Source of the DNA: Bradyrhizobium daqingense
Lineage (GTDB): Bacteria; Pseudomonadota; Alphaproteobacteria; Rhizobiales; Xanthobacteraceae
Assembly (NCBI RefSeq): GCF_021044685.1
Contig: NZ_CP088014.1
Location: 1,364,001-1,428,000, forward strand
Length of the DNA: 64,000 nt
Reading direction: 5' to 3'
Positions 8,741 through 16,748 of the stretch are shown here, one piece after another (the stretch's first letter is position 1; each line of letters opens with the position of its first letter). The notes under the pieces were generated by a model. That model worked only from the letters and a program-made list of their open reading frames with translations, was not told the DNA's origin and searched no databases. Both the position numbers and the translations under genes were made by a program.

Positions 8741-9700
8741 TTATGATTTCTCCGCCAGCGGGTGCAGGTCGCGCACCAGGCTCTTCAGCCGCTCCTCGAC
8801 CACGTGGGTGTAGATCTGGGTGGTGGAGATGTCGGTGTGGCCGAGCAGGGTCTGCACGATGCGCAAATCGGCGCCGTTGTGCAGCAGATGGCTGGCAAAG
8901 GCGTGGCGCAGCACGTGCGGGGAGACCAGGCGGGCCTGCAGCCCGGAGGCGACCGCGAGCTCCTTCAGGTCGCGGGCGAAGTGCTGCCGCGTCAGATGCC
9001 CGCTCTCGCCGAACGAAGGAAACAGCCATTTCGAAGCCGCCTCGCTGGTCTTCTTGTCGGCCTTTGCGGCCTCGGTTGCGGCGAGATAGTCAGCCATCGC
9101 CTGGCGCGAGGCCTCGTTGAGCGGCACCAGGCGCTCCTTGTTGCCCTTGCCGCGCACCACGATCATGCGCGCGTCGCGCTTGGCGGCCGAGCGCGGCAGC
9201 GCCACCAGTTCGGAGACGCGCAGGCCGGTGGCGTAGAGCACTTCGAGCAGGCAATAGAGCCTTAAAGAGCGCAGCCGTTTCGACGGCGAGGCATCCTCCG
9301 CCTCGCTCAATTCCTTGGCGCGGCGGAGCATGCGGTCGACATCGGCGATCGACAGCACCTTCGGCAGGCCGCGGCCGCGCTTGGGCCCGGACAGGATCGC
9401 CGCGGGATCGTCACCCCTGATCCGTTCGTTCAGAAGAAAGCGATAGAGATGCCGCATCGCCGACAGGCGGCGGGCGACGCTGGTGGACTTGAAGCCGCGC
9501 GCATCGAGATCGGCGAGATAATCGCGCAGCGTCTGGGTCTGCGCATCCACGAATGTATGGCCGATGCGCGCCAGAAATTCCGAGAAATCGGTGAGATCGC
9601 GGCGGTAGGCATCGAGCGTGTTGGCCCCGGCGCCCTGTTCCGCCGCGAGCATGTCGAGGAACAGGCCGGTGAGCTTGGTGTCGGAGGGCTTGATGGGCAT
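8741..9700 (-). CDS. xerD: Site-specific tyrosine recombinase XerD
   Basis: A 319-residue tyrosine recombinase that resolves chromosome dimers at dif with XerC. It has an N-terminal SAM-like core-binding domain (residues about 10-100) and a C-terminal catalytic domain with the expected residues: Arg in YATGLRVSEL, Lys in VRGKGNKERLVPL, the HVLRHAF box, LGHTDISTTQIYTH and the nucleophile Tyr in the last motif. The alignment of motifs is that of XerD rather than a phage integrase, and there are no mobile genes nearby. It is probably co-transcribed with the 48-residue peptide gene that ends 17 bases upstream. Confidence 0.93.
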   Translation of the reverse strand: MPIKPSDTKLTGLFLDMLAAEQGAGANTLDAYRRDLTDFSEFLARIGHTFVDAQTQTLRDYLADLDARGFKSTSVARRLSAMRHLYRFLLNERIRGDDPAAILSGPKRGRGLPKVLSIADVDRMLRRAKELSEAEDASPSKRLRSLRLYCLLEVLYATGLRVSELVALPRSAAKRDARMIVVRGKGNKERLVPLNEASRQAMADYLAATEAAKADKKTSEAASKWLFPSFGESGHLTRQHFARDLKELAVASGLQARLVSPHVLRHAFASHLLHNGADLRIVQTLLGHTDISTTQIYTHVVEERLKSLVRDLHPLAEKS

Positions 9701-9717
9701 GCCCCGGAGCCTAGCGC

Positions 9718-9864
9718 CTATTTCTTGAGAAACTTGTCAGGCGGGATCGTCACCGTCATTTCCCGCGGCTTCGGATTGACGAAGTTCGCCAGCGCGAAGA
9801 CCGCGGCGTAGACGATGCCGGCGATCACGGCGACGACCGTCAGGAACCGGAACAGGCTGGGCAT
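9718..9864 (-). CDS. 48-residue single-pass membrane peptide upstream of xerD
   Basis: A very short gene: ATG at 9864, stop at 9718. The protein has one membrane segment (about residues 5-28, VVAVIAGIVYAAVFALANF), then a short hydrophilic tail with PKPREM and a final PDKFLKK. The codons are GC-biased like the neighbours, the frame is intact and it ends 17 bases before xerD on the same strand. I do not know a function. The composition suggests an inner-membrane peptide with a periplasmic or cytoplasmic basic tail. aroK starts divergently 163 bases away. Confidence 0.7.
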   Translation of the reverse strand: MPSLFRFLTVVAVIAGIVYAAVFALANFVNPKPREMTVTIPPDKFLKK

Positions 9865-10027
9865 CGGGAAAGGTCTCGGGGCGTGGCGAATTAACCAATG
9901 AAATCATCCAACATGTTCGCCGTTTCGTGGCAAGAGTCCTCTGGCGAGGGCCCCAAGGGGGTCGTATAGGTGGCCAAAGCCTGCCGCCTTGGGCGGCAGT
10001 TCGAGCGAGATCCTTTTCGAGCCAGAC

Positions 10028-10639
10028 ATGTCCGACGCCGCGTTGCCGCTTCCCGGTTCGCCTGAGACCGACATCCTGTCGGCGCTCGGGACGCGCTCGA
10101 TCGTGCTCGTCGGCATGATGGGGGTGGGCAAATCCACCATCGGCCGCCGCATGGCGGCGCGGCTCAAGCTGCCCTTCGTCGACGCCGACACCGAGATCGA
10201 GGCGGCGGCCGGCATGACCATACCGGAAATCTTCGAGCGCCATGGCGAGCCGCATTTCCGCGACGGCGAGGCCCGGGTGATCGCGCGGCTCCTGGACGGC
10301 GGCCCCATCGTGCTCGCGACCGGCGGCGGCGCCTTCATGCGCGAGGAAACCCGCGCGCGCATCGCCGCGAGAGCGGTCTCGATCTGGCTCAAGGCGGACC
10401 ATGACGTCATCATGCGCCGCGTGCGGCGCCGTGCCGATCGCCCCTTGCTGCAGACCGCTGACCCCGAGGGAACCGTGACGCGCCTGCTCACCGAGCGTGA
10501 GCCGATCTATCGCCATGCCGACCTCACCATCGCCTCCCGCGACGTGCCGCACGACCGCATCGTCGAGGAATGCATCGAGACGCTGCACGCCCATCTGTGC
10601 GGCGAACCACCTGTCGACGTTGCGAGTGCCGTACGATGA
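10028..10639 (+). CDS. aroK: Shikimate kinase
   Basis: A 203-residue kinase phosphorylating shikimate at O3 with ATP in the aromatic amino acid pathway. It shows Walker A (GMMGVGKST), the shikimate-binding FVDADTEIE (Asp) and RDGEARVIARLL, the LATGGGAF loop, and LID-region arginines (RPLL, TEREPIYRHAD). The ATG at 10028 is preferred; a TTG at 9989 would add 13 residues with no family support. It overlaps aroB by 4 bases (ATGA), so the two are translationally coupled. It is divergent from the peptide/xerD unit. Confidence 0.95.
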   Translation: MSDAALPLPGSPETDILSALGTRSIVLVGMMGVGKSTIGRRMAARLKLPFVDADTEIEAAAGMTIPEIFERHGEPHFRDGEARVIARLLDGGPIVLATGGGAFMREETRARIAARAVSIWLKADHDVIMRRVRRRADRPLLQTADPEGTVTRLLTEREPIYRHADLTIASRDVPHDRIVEECIETLHAHLCGEPPVDVASAVR

Positions 10640-11778
10640 CCGCGCCTTTGAAACATTCCGACCCCATCACCGTCGACGTCGCGCTCGGCGATCGTGCCTA
10701 TGACATCGTCATCGGCCGCGGCGTGCTGACCTCGCTCGGCGAGCGCGTCGCGCGCCTGCGCCCGGGCGTGCGCACCACCATTGTCACCGACCGCACCGTC
10801 GCAAAGCACTGGCTCGAGCCCACGGAGGCTTCGCTTGCTGCCGCCGGCATCCCGACTGCGCGCATCGTGGTGGAGGAGGGCGAGATCTCGAAGACCTATG
10901 CCGGCCTGGAGAAGGTCAGCGAGGCCCTGATCGCCGCCAAGATCGAGCGCAACGATCTCGTCATCGCGCTCGGCGGCGGCGTGGTCGGCGATCTCGGCGG
11001 CTTTGCGGCGGCGATCCTGCGCCGCGGCGTCGACTTCGTGCAGGTGCCGACCTCGCTGCTGGCGCAGGTCGATTCCTCCGTCGGCGGGAAGACCGGCATC
11101 AACTCGCCGCAGGGCAAGAATTTGCTCGGCGCCTTCCACCAGCCGGTGCTGGTGATTGCCGACACGGCGGTGCTCGACACGCTGTCGCCGCGCCAATTCC
11201 GCGCCGGCTATGCCGAGGTCGCCAAATACGGCGTGCTCGGGGATGAAGCCTTCTTCGCCTGGTTGGAGAAGAACCACGTCGACATCTTCAGGGGTAGCTC
11301 GGCGCGTGAGCATGCCATCGCCACCTCCTGCCGCGCCAAGGCGGGCGTCGTCTCGCGCGACGAGCGCGAGACCGGCGAGCGCGCGCTGCTCAATCTCGGC
11401 CACACCTTCGGCCATGCGCTGGAAGCTGCGACCGGCTTCTCCGACCGCCTGTTTCACGGCGAGGGCGTCGCCATCGGCATGACGCTGGCGGCGCAGTTCT
11501 CGGCACAGCTCGGCATGCTCGGCGAGGCCGATGCGGCGCGCGTCGAGCGTCACCTGGTCGAAGTCGGCTTGCCGACGCGCTTGCAGGACATCGCCGGCTT
11601 TGCCCAGGAAGGCCTTGCCGACGCCGATGCGCTGATGGCCTTGATGGCGCAGGACAAGAAGGTCAAGCGCGGCAAGCTCACCTTCATCCTGCTGGAGACT
11701 GTGGGCCGCGCCGTGATCGCCAAGGACGTCGAGCCGGCCTTGGTGCGCGATTTCCTGAAGGCGAAACTGTTGCAGTGA
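10636..11778 (+). CDS. aroB: 3-dehydroquinate synthase
   Basis: A 380-residue NAD- and metal-dependent enzyme converting DAHP to 3-dehydroquinate. Visible features are the NAD-binding EGEISKTYAGLEKVSEAL segment, the glycine-rich GGGVVGDLGGFAA, the VPTSLLAQVDSSVGGKTGIN block, and metal-ligand regions including LNLGHTFGHALE and HGEGVAIGM. The start overlaps the aroK stop by 4 bases. Length and motif order are normal. The next gene, a CorC-like membrane protein, begins 64 bases downstream and may share the transcript. Confidence 0.96.
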   Translation: MTAPLKHSDPITVDVALGDRAYDIVIGRGVLTSLGERVARLRPGVRTTIVTDRTVAKHWLEPTEASLAAAGIPTARIVVEEGEISKTYAGLEKVSEALIAAKIERNDLVIALGGGVVGDLGGFAAAILRRGVDFVQVPTSLLAQVDSSVGGKTGINSPQGKNLLGAFHQPVLVIADTAVLDTLSPRQFRAGYAEVAKYGVLGDEAFFAWLEKNHVDIFRGSSAREHAIATSCRAKAGVVSRDERETGERALLNLGHTFGHALEAATGFSDRLFHGEGVAIGMTLAAQFSAQLGMLGEADAARVERHLVEVGLPTRLQDIAGFAQEGLADADALMALMAQDKKVKRGKLTFILLETVGRAVIAKDVEPALVRDFLKAKLLQ

Positions 11779-11842
11779 TGGCAGGACCGTCTGGATCCGG
11801 GGCACGCCAAGCGGCGAAGGTCGAGACGGTCGCGAGGCAAAC

Positions 11843-13195
11843 ATGAGCTCGATCTCAATCAATCTGCTGCTTGCGGTCCTCCTGCTCGCCGCCAATGCAT
11901 TCTACGTGGCGGCGGAATTTGCGCTGGTGAAGAGCCGCGGCTTCCGCGTTAGGGCCATGGTCGAGCAGAACCGATTCGGCGCGCGCCTGCTGCAGAGGAT
12001 GATGGGTAATATCGAGGCTTATCTGGCCTGCTGTCAGCTCGGCATCACCATGGCCTCGCTCGGGCTCGGCTGGATCGGTGAGCCCACCGTTGCCGCGCTG
12101 CTGAGCCCGGTCCTCCAGCCGCTCGGGCTGTCGGAGGCCACGCTGCACTTCACCTCCTTCATGGCGGGATTCCTGGTCTTCTCCTCGCTGCACATCATCA
12201 TCGGCGAGCAGGTGCCGAAGACGCTCGCGATCAGGGAGCCGATGCCGGTGTCGCAGTGGATCGCCTATCCACTCCATTTCTCCTACCTGGTGTTCTATCC
12301 GCTAAGCTGGTGCCTCAACACGGCCTCGGGCGCGATCCTGCGTCTCATCGGCGTCCAGGAATTTTCGCAGCACGAGATCCTGACCGATTCCGAGATCGAA
12401 GGCCTGGTGGAGGAATCCGCGGTGCACGGCAAGATCGAGAGCGGCGAGGCCGAATACATTCACAACGTCTTCCGCCTCGGCGAGCTGACCGTGTCCGACG
12501 TGATGGTTCACCGCACCGCCATGGTGATGATCAATGCCGACCTGCCGCCGGAGGAGCTGGTGCGGGAGGTGCTGGCCACCGAATACACCCGCATTCCCCT
12601 GTGGCGCGACAAGTCGGAGAACATCATCGGCATCCTGCACGCCAAGGATCTGCTGCGCGCCATCCGCGCCTCGGAGGGCGACACCTCGCGCATCGACGTC
12701 ACCACCATCATGCTGCCGCCCTGGTTCGTGCCGGAGATGCGGCCGATCTCCCAGCAGCTCAAGGCGTTCCGCCGTCGCAAGACCCATTTCGCGCTGGTCG
12801 TCGACGAATATGGCGAGGTCGAAGGCCTGGTGACGCTGGAAGACATTCTGGAGGAGATCGTCGGTGACATCTCCGACGAGCACGACGTGGTGGTCGCCGG
12901 CGTCCGGCGCCAGCCCGACGGCTCCGTCGTGGTCGACGGCTCGGTGCCGATCCGCGATCTCAACCGTGCGCTGGACTGGCACCTGCCCGATGAAGAGGCG
13001 ACCACGGTGGCAGGCCTCGTCATTCACGAGGCGCGTTCGATCCCCGACCGCGGCCAGAGCTTCACCTTCCACGGCTTCCGCTTCCGCGTCCTCCGCCGCG
13101 AACGCAACCGCATCACCGCGCTCCGTATTTCACCGGTGCCGCGCGAGGCCGAGCTGGAAGAGGTGAAGCCGAGAAGGGCCGGGACGTCGTTTTGA
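11843..13195 (+). CDS. HlyC/CorC-type membrane protein (CNNM domain, two CBS domains, CorC C-terminal domain)
   Basis: A 450-residue protein. It begins with a DUF21/CNNM transmembrane domain (about residues 1-190, containing NAFYVAAEFALVK), then two CBS domains (about 205-330, with DVMVHRTAMVMI and FALVVDEYGEVEGLVTLEDILEEIVGDI) and a C-terminal CorC/HlyC domain (about 345-435, with DGSVPIRDLNRAL). The family is linked to magnesium or cobalt efflux and to heavy-metal tolerance; hemolysin is a historical name. It follows aroKB closely. A family A palindrome lies downstream. The substrate ion is not determined. Confidence 0.9.
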   Translation: MSSISINLLLAVLLLAANAFYVAAEFALVKSRGFRVRAMVEQNRFGARLLQRMMGNIEAYLACCQLGITMASLGLGWIGEPTVAALLSPVLQPLGLSEATLHFTSFMAGFLVFSSLHIIIGEQVPKTLAIREPMPVSQWIAYPLHFSYLVFYPLSWCLNTASGAILRLIGVQEFSQHEILTDSEIEGLVEESAVHGKIESGEAEYIHNVFRLGELTVSDVMVHRTAMVMINADLPPEELVREVLATEYTRIPLWRDKSENIIGILHAKDLLRAIRASEGDTSRIDVTTIMLPPWFVPEMRPISQQLKAFRRRKTHFALVVDEYGEVEGLVTLEDILEEIVGDISDEHDVVVAGVRRQPDGSVVVDGSVPIRDLNRALDWHLPDEEATTVAGLVIHEARSIPDRGQSFTFHGFRFRVLRRERNRITALRISPVPREAELEEVKPRRAGTSF

Positions 13196-13227
13196 CGCAG
13201 CAGTTACAGGCCGCGAAGCTTCCACAT

Positions 13228-13312
13228 CGTCATGGCCGGGCTTGACCCGGCCATCCACGTCTACCAGGTCGCACAAAGAACGTGGATGCCCGGGACAAGC
13301 CCGGGCATGACG
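13228..13312. repeat. Palindromic intergenic repeat, family A copy 1
   Basis: Inverted repeat starting CGTCATGGCCGGGCTTGAC and ending GCCCGGGCATGACG, with inner arms CCATCCACGT and ACGTGGATG. The same element recurs at 30817-30903 and 61794-61879, with a collapsed form at 36728-36746. It separates the convergent CorC-like and bolA genes. Confidence 0.85.
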
Positions 13313-13355
13313 AACATTCGAGTATGTGCAAGCTCGTCCAGGATTGGAGGTAACA

Positions 13356-13634
13356 TCAACCTTCCCCCGGCGCCTGGGCGTGGATCGCCAGCGCATGCAC
13401 GCCGCCGGAGAGTTCCGCGGCCAGCGCCGAATTTATCATGCGATGGCGGTCGACCCGGCTCTTCCCTTTGAAGGCATCAGATACGATATACACACGGAAG
13501 TGCGTCTCGCCGCCCGGCCGATGGCCGGCATGGCCTTCATGCAGATGTGACTCGTCGACGACCTGCAGGCTTTCAGGCGTGAAAGCTTCCTGCAACTTGT
13601 TGCTGATAGTGTCTTTCATAACCATGTGTGCCAT
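13356..13634 (-). CDS. BolA family protein
   Basis: A protein of about 92 residues with the BolA/IbaG fold. It has the segment QVVDESHLHEGHAGHRPGGETHFRVYIVS, including the conserved His residues, followed by SRVDRHRMINSALAAEL and HALAIHA. BolA proteins partner monothiol glutaredoxins and take part in Fe-S cluster handling and stress-linked morphology. The start is ambiguous: in-frame ATGs at 13634, 13625 and 13619 all lack a strong ribosome site, and 13619 gives the family-typical MKDTISNKL. It is divergent from the J-domain gene 96 bases away. Confidence 0.88.
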   Translation of the reverse strand: MAHMVMKDTISNKLQEAFTPESLQVVDESHLHEGHAGHRPGGETHFRVYIVSDAFKGKSRVDRHRMINSALAAELSGGVHALAIHAQAPGEG

Positions 13635-13730
13635 TCGGGTGCAGAGGTCGCACCCCGTTATTTGCCGGGTTTGCAGCGAATTGCAATGTCAAGACTTGAA
13701 GGTTTTTGCATTGCGTAGTCAAAGTCAGCC

Positions 13731-14363
13731 ATGCCGATCGATTCATCAAAATTCTTCGACTCCATCCGCGTGAAGCCGCGGGGCAAGCAGCCGGAAGTGA
13801 AGCCGCGCGACACCGTTGTCGCTTGCGAGTGGGCGGGCTGCCAGAACAAGGGCGCGCATCGCGCGCCCAAGGGTCGCGAGAACCAGCGCGAGTACTGGCA
13901 CTTCTGCCTCGACCATGTGCGCGAGTACAACCAGAACTACAATTTCTTCTCCGGCATGAATGCCGATGCCGTCGCGCGCTACCAGAAGGACGCGCTGACC
14001 GGGCACCGCCCGACCTGGAAGATGGGCGCCAATGGCGGCAAGAAGGGCGCGGAAGCCGAGATCGACATGGCCTCCGATCCGTTCAGCATGTTCAGCGAGA
14101 TCAACGGCCGCGCCAGCTGGCGGAAGGGGCCGGAGGCCGAGCCCAAGGCCGAGACGCGCAAGGTGATGAACGCCGAGCGCAAGGCGCTTCAGGTCATGGG
14201 CCTCGGTCCCAGCGCCACGCTCGCCGACGTCAAGACCAAGTACAAGGCGCTGGTGAAGCAGCACCACCCCGACGCCAATGGCGGCGACCGCTCCACCGAG
14301 GATCGCCTGATCGAGATCATCAAGGCGTATAACTATCTGAAGACGGTGGTGCGGGAGGCCTGA
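13731..14363 (+). CDS. J-domain co-chaperone (DnaJ-like), atypical
   Basis: A 210-residue cytoplasmic protein with its J-domain at the C-terminus (about residues 150-210: KALQVMGLGPSATLADVKTKYKALVKQHHPDAN), including the essential HPD tripeptide. The N-terminal 100 residues contain CEWAGCQNKGAHRAPKG and WHFCLDHVREYN, a Cys/His pattern that may hold a metal. There is no G/F region or DnaJ zinc finger, so this is a specialised class III J-protein. It presumably stimulates DnaK ATPase for a particular client. It is divergent from bolA, an arrangement I recall from other Rhizobiales near cobST. Confidence 0.88.
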   Translation: MPIDSSKFFDSIRVKPRGKQPEVKPRDTVVACEWAGCQNKGAHRAPKGRENQREYWHFCLDHVREYNQNYNFFSGMNADAVARYQKDALTGHRPTWKMGANGGKKGAEAEIDMASDPFSMFSEINGRASWRKGPEAEPKAETRKVMNAERKALQVMGLGPSATLADVKTKYKALVKQHHPDANGGDRSTEDRLIEIIKAYNYLKTVVREA

Positions 14364-14374
14364 AGCGCTCCACG

Positions 14375-15406
14375 CTACGCCTCCGGGAAGGACAGTTCGC
14401 AGATCAGTCCTTCCGGTCTCCATTGCCGCGTGACCCGTCCCCGCAAGGTCCGGATGATGCCGTCGACGGCGCCGACTCCGAAGCCGGTGCGGGCCGGCTC
14501 GCTGACGAGCGGACCGCCGCTCTCCGACCAGCGCAGCACGAGAGGCTCTGCGTCGGTGGTCTCCCAGCGAACGTCCAGCCTGCCCGAAGGCGTCGACAGC
14601 GATCCGTATTTGGCAGCATTGGTCGCGAGCTCGTGCACGGCGACGGCGATCGATTGGGCGAGCGTCGCCGGCAGGCGGATATCGTCACCTGCGATGCTGA
14701 TGCGTGCGCCGTCTTCACCTGCGTACGGCCGGAGTTCCTCTTCGACGATGGTCTTCAGGCTCGCGCCCGTCCAGCGCGAGGCCGAGAACAGCCTCTGCAC
14801 GTTCGCGAGCGCGCTGAGCCGGCCTTGAAATGCGGCCTGGAATTCTGCAGCGGTCTCGGCCTTCGTCAACCGCAGCATCGCCTGCGTCACCGCCAGCAGA
14901 TTGTTCGAACGATGATCGACCTCATAGGCGAGCAGCATCATGCGCTGCTCGGCCTGCTTGCGGGCCGTGATGTCGACCAGCATATTCACCGCGCCGATCA
15001 GTCGCCCGTGTTCGTCGCGTAGCGGCGTCGGAAACGGCATGAAGCAGATCCGGGAGCCGTCTGGCCGCTCGGCCACTGCCTCGACGTCACGCACCGGCCG
15101 ATTCTCCTTGAGCGCGATCGCCATGGGACACTCATCGTGGCGGAGCGGTGTGCCGTCGGGAAGATAGAGTTTCCAGGTCACGCACCACATCTCGCCGATC
15201 TTCGGCGTGCGTCCGGCAAAATCGATGCAGGCTTGATTGAAGAAGGTGATGCGGCCTTCTGCGTCGGTGGTGTAGATCGCGGCGGGCAGCGCCTGGAGCA
15301 AATCCCGGAATCGCCTCTCGGAATCCGCGCCAGCAGCGCTCCTGCTGGCCTGTCTGGCGATCTCGCCGATCCTGGCCTCGTCCGAGGGTCCAAACAAGTC
15401 CAGCAT
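14375..15406 (-). CDS. PAS-containing sensor histidine kinase, HWE family
   Basis: A 343-residue soluble kinase. A PAS domain occupies about residues 35-155 (LPAAIYTTDAEGRITFFNQA, then a PAC-like ending MLVDITARKQAEQ). The HWE kinase core follows: phosphorylation box YEVDHRSNNLLA, N-box HELATNAAKYGSLS and the W-x-E signature in DVRWETTDAEP. The start at 15406 is supported by GAGGA 8 bases upstream; a longer frame to 15598 would overlap the next gene. There are no membrane segments, so it senses a cytoplasmic cue; no light- or heme-binding residue is certain. No response regulator is adjacent, so it is an orphan whose partner may be elsewhere. Confidence 0.88.
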   Translation of the reverse strand: MLDLFGPSDEARIGEIARQASRSAAGADSERRFRDLLQALPAAIYTTDAEGRITFFNQACIDFAGRTPKIGEMWCVTWKLYLPDGTPLRHDECPMAIALKENRPVRDVEAVAERPDGSRICFMPFPTPLRDEHGRLIGAVNMLVDITARKQAEQRMMLLAYEVDHRSNNLLAVTQAMLRLTKAETAAEFQAAFQGRLSALANVQRLFSASRWTGASLKTIVEEELRPYAGEDGARISIAGDDIRLPATLAQSIAVAVHELATNAAKYGSLSTPSGRLDVRWETTDAEPLVLRWSESGGPLVSEPARTGFGVGAVDGIIRTLRGRVTRQWRPEGLICELSFPEA

Positions 15407-15563
15407 AGTGTTCCTCAAACGGGGCCAGATCAGGTAATTCACTGGCCGCGCGTTCGTTCCACCGCTCGCCGGAGACGTGCAAACCCTCCTCAGCGTCTCG
15501 ATAGACCAGACTTTGTCCGCACGACAGCGGAGTGAGAGCTCCGCTGTCGCCTTTCCCTCAGCC

Positions 15564-16667
15564 TTAGTCGCCTGAAGCCTTAGGCATGGCTCCCACATAA
15601 GATGAACTCGGCCGGATCAGCCGTCCCGTGCGCTGCTGCTCGCGCGCATGGGCGGTCCATCCTGCCGCGCGCGCCACTGCGAAGATCGGCGTGAACGCCT
15701 GCCTCGGAATCGTGAGCGCGTCGAGCAGGATCGCGGTGAAGAACTCGACATTGGTCTCCAGCGGCCGCTCCGGATTCTTCTTGCGTAGTGCGCTGCGGAT
15801 ATAGGCCTCGACTTCGGCGGCAAACGGCAAATCGGTGCCGTTGGACGCCAGCGCCTCGACCGCGGTCTTCAGCACGTCGGCGCGCGGATCGCGCACGCGA
15901 TAGACGCGGTGGCCAAAACCCATCATCCGCTCGCCGCGCGCCAGCGCCGCATCGACCCATGGCTGGATGCGCTCGCGCGAGCCGATCGCATTCAGCATTT
16001 CCAGCACCGGCTCCGGCGCCCCGCCATGCAAGGGGCCGGTGAGCGCGCAATAGCCTGCGGTGACCGCGGCGAACAGATCGGCCTGCGTCGAGGCCACCAC
16101 GCGCGCGGTGAAGGTCGATGCATTCATGCCGTGGTCGCTGGCGGTGACAAGATAGGCATCGAGCGCGGTGATCTCGCGCGTGGCAGGTGCGCGCCCATGG
16201 AGCATGCGCAGCGTATCGGCGGCATGGCTCGCGCTGGGATCGGGCGCGACCGGCTCGAGGCCCTTGGCGCGGCGGACCAGCGCGCCCGCAATCACCGGGA
16301 ACGCGCCGACGATGGTGGCCTCGTGCTCGAGGCCGTGCTCGGCGCGAAGCCCCGCGACGGCCGCACGAAACCCGTCGACGATGCCCATGCCCTGTGTCGC
16401 CGGCAGCAGCTCCGGCAAGCGCGCGAAGGCGCGCTCCCGCGCGACGCCCAGGCTCGCCCGCACGTGAGCTTCGCTCAAGGCAGTCGTGCTGGCGCCGTTC
16501 CAGAGCCGGGCGGTGACGCCCTCGAAGCTCGATTTGGCCGCGAGGCTGCCGACATGCTCGCCGGCGATGATCAGCTCGCCGCGCTCGCCGTCGACATGGC
16601 TCAGCACGGTCTCGGCCGCGGGAACGCCGTCCAGCCCGATCTGGCTTTTGGTGAGGTGGATGTTCAT
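15564..16667 (-). CDS. Citrate synthase family protein (paralog without DNA-binding domain)
   Basis: A 367-residue member of the citrate/2-methylcitrate synthase family. The start at 16667 is supported by AAAGGAG 10 bases upstream. Family motifs are SDHGMNASTFTARVVAST, GPLHGGAPEPV (catalytic His at about 214) and MGFGHRVYRVRDPRA (His about 253). The third catalytic residue, normally Asp in a P-N-V-D-F-Y motif, reads as Glu here (TNVEFF, about residue 308), which may alter activity or acyl-CoA preference. It is divergently transcribed from a paralog that carries a DNA-binding domain. The substrate is not known; it is unlikely to be the housekeeping gltA. Confidence 0.87.
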   Translation of the reverse strand: MNIHLTKSQIGLDGVPAAETVLSHVDGERGELIIAGEHVGSLAAKSSFEGVTARLWNGASTTALSEAHVRASLGVARERAFARLPELLPATQGMGIVDGFRAAVAGLRAEHGLEHEATIVGAFPVIAGALVRRAKGLEPVAPDPSASHAADTLRMLHGRAPATREITALDAYLVTASDHGMNASTFTARVVASTQADLFAAVTAGYCALTGPLHGGAPEPVLEMLNAIGSRERIQPWVDAALARGERMMGFGHRVYRVRDPRADVLKTAVEALASNGTDLPFAAEVEAYIRSALRKKNPERPLETNVEFFTAILLDALTIPRQAFTPIFAVARAAGWTAHAREQQRTGRLIRPSSSYVGAMPKASGD

Positions 16668-16719
16668 GGTCCAATCTCCTTTGCGCTGCACCCAGCGGTA
16701 AGGTCGGGCCTCTCGACAG

Positions 16720-16747
16720 ATTGATCAATCTTGATTACATAAATCAA
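16720..16747. promoter_or_regulatory. Dyad-rich control region between the two citrate-synthase paralogs
   Basis: Two overlapping palindromes sit directly before the start codon at 16749: ATTGATCAAT (16720-16729) and TTGATT-N5-AATCAA (16731-16747). Together they present four TTGAT half-sites in an otherwise GC-rich context. The position and form suit an operator for the MerR-like N-terminal domain encoded by the adjacent gene. This is inference from sequence symmetry and location. Confidence 0.5.
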
Positions 16748-16748
16748 T

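Noticed and set aside
8741..9700. XerD-like gene as a phage or island integrase
   Set aside because: The motifs fit housekeeping XerD, and its neighbours are core genes with no att-like repeats or tRNA.
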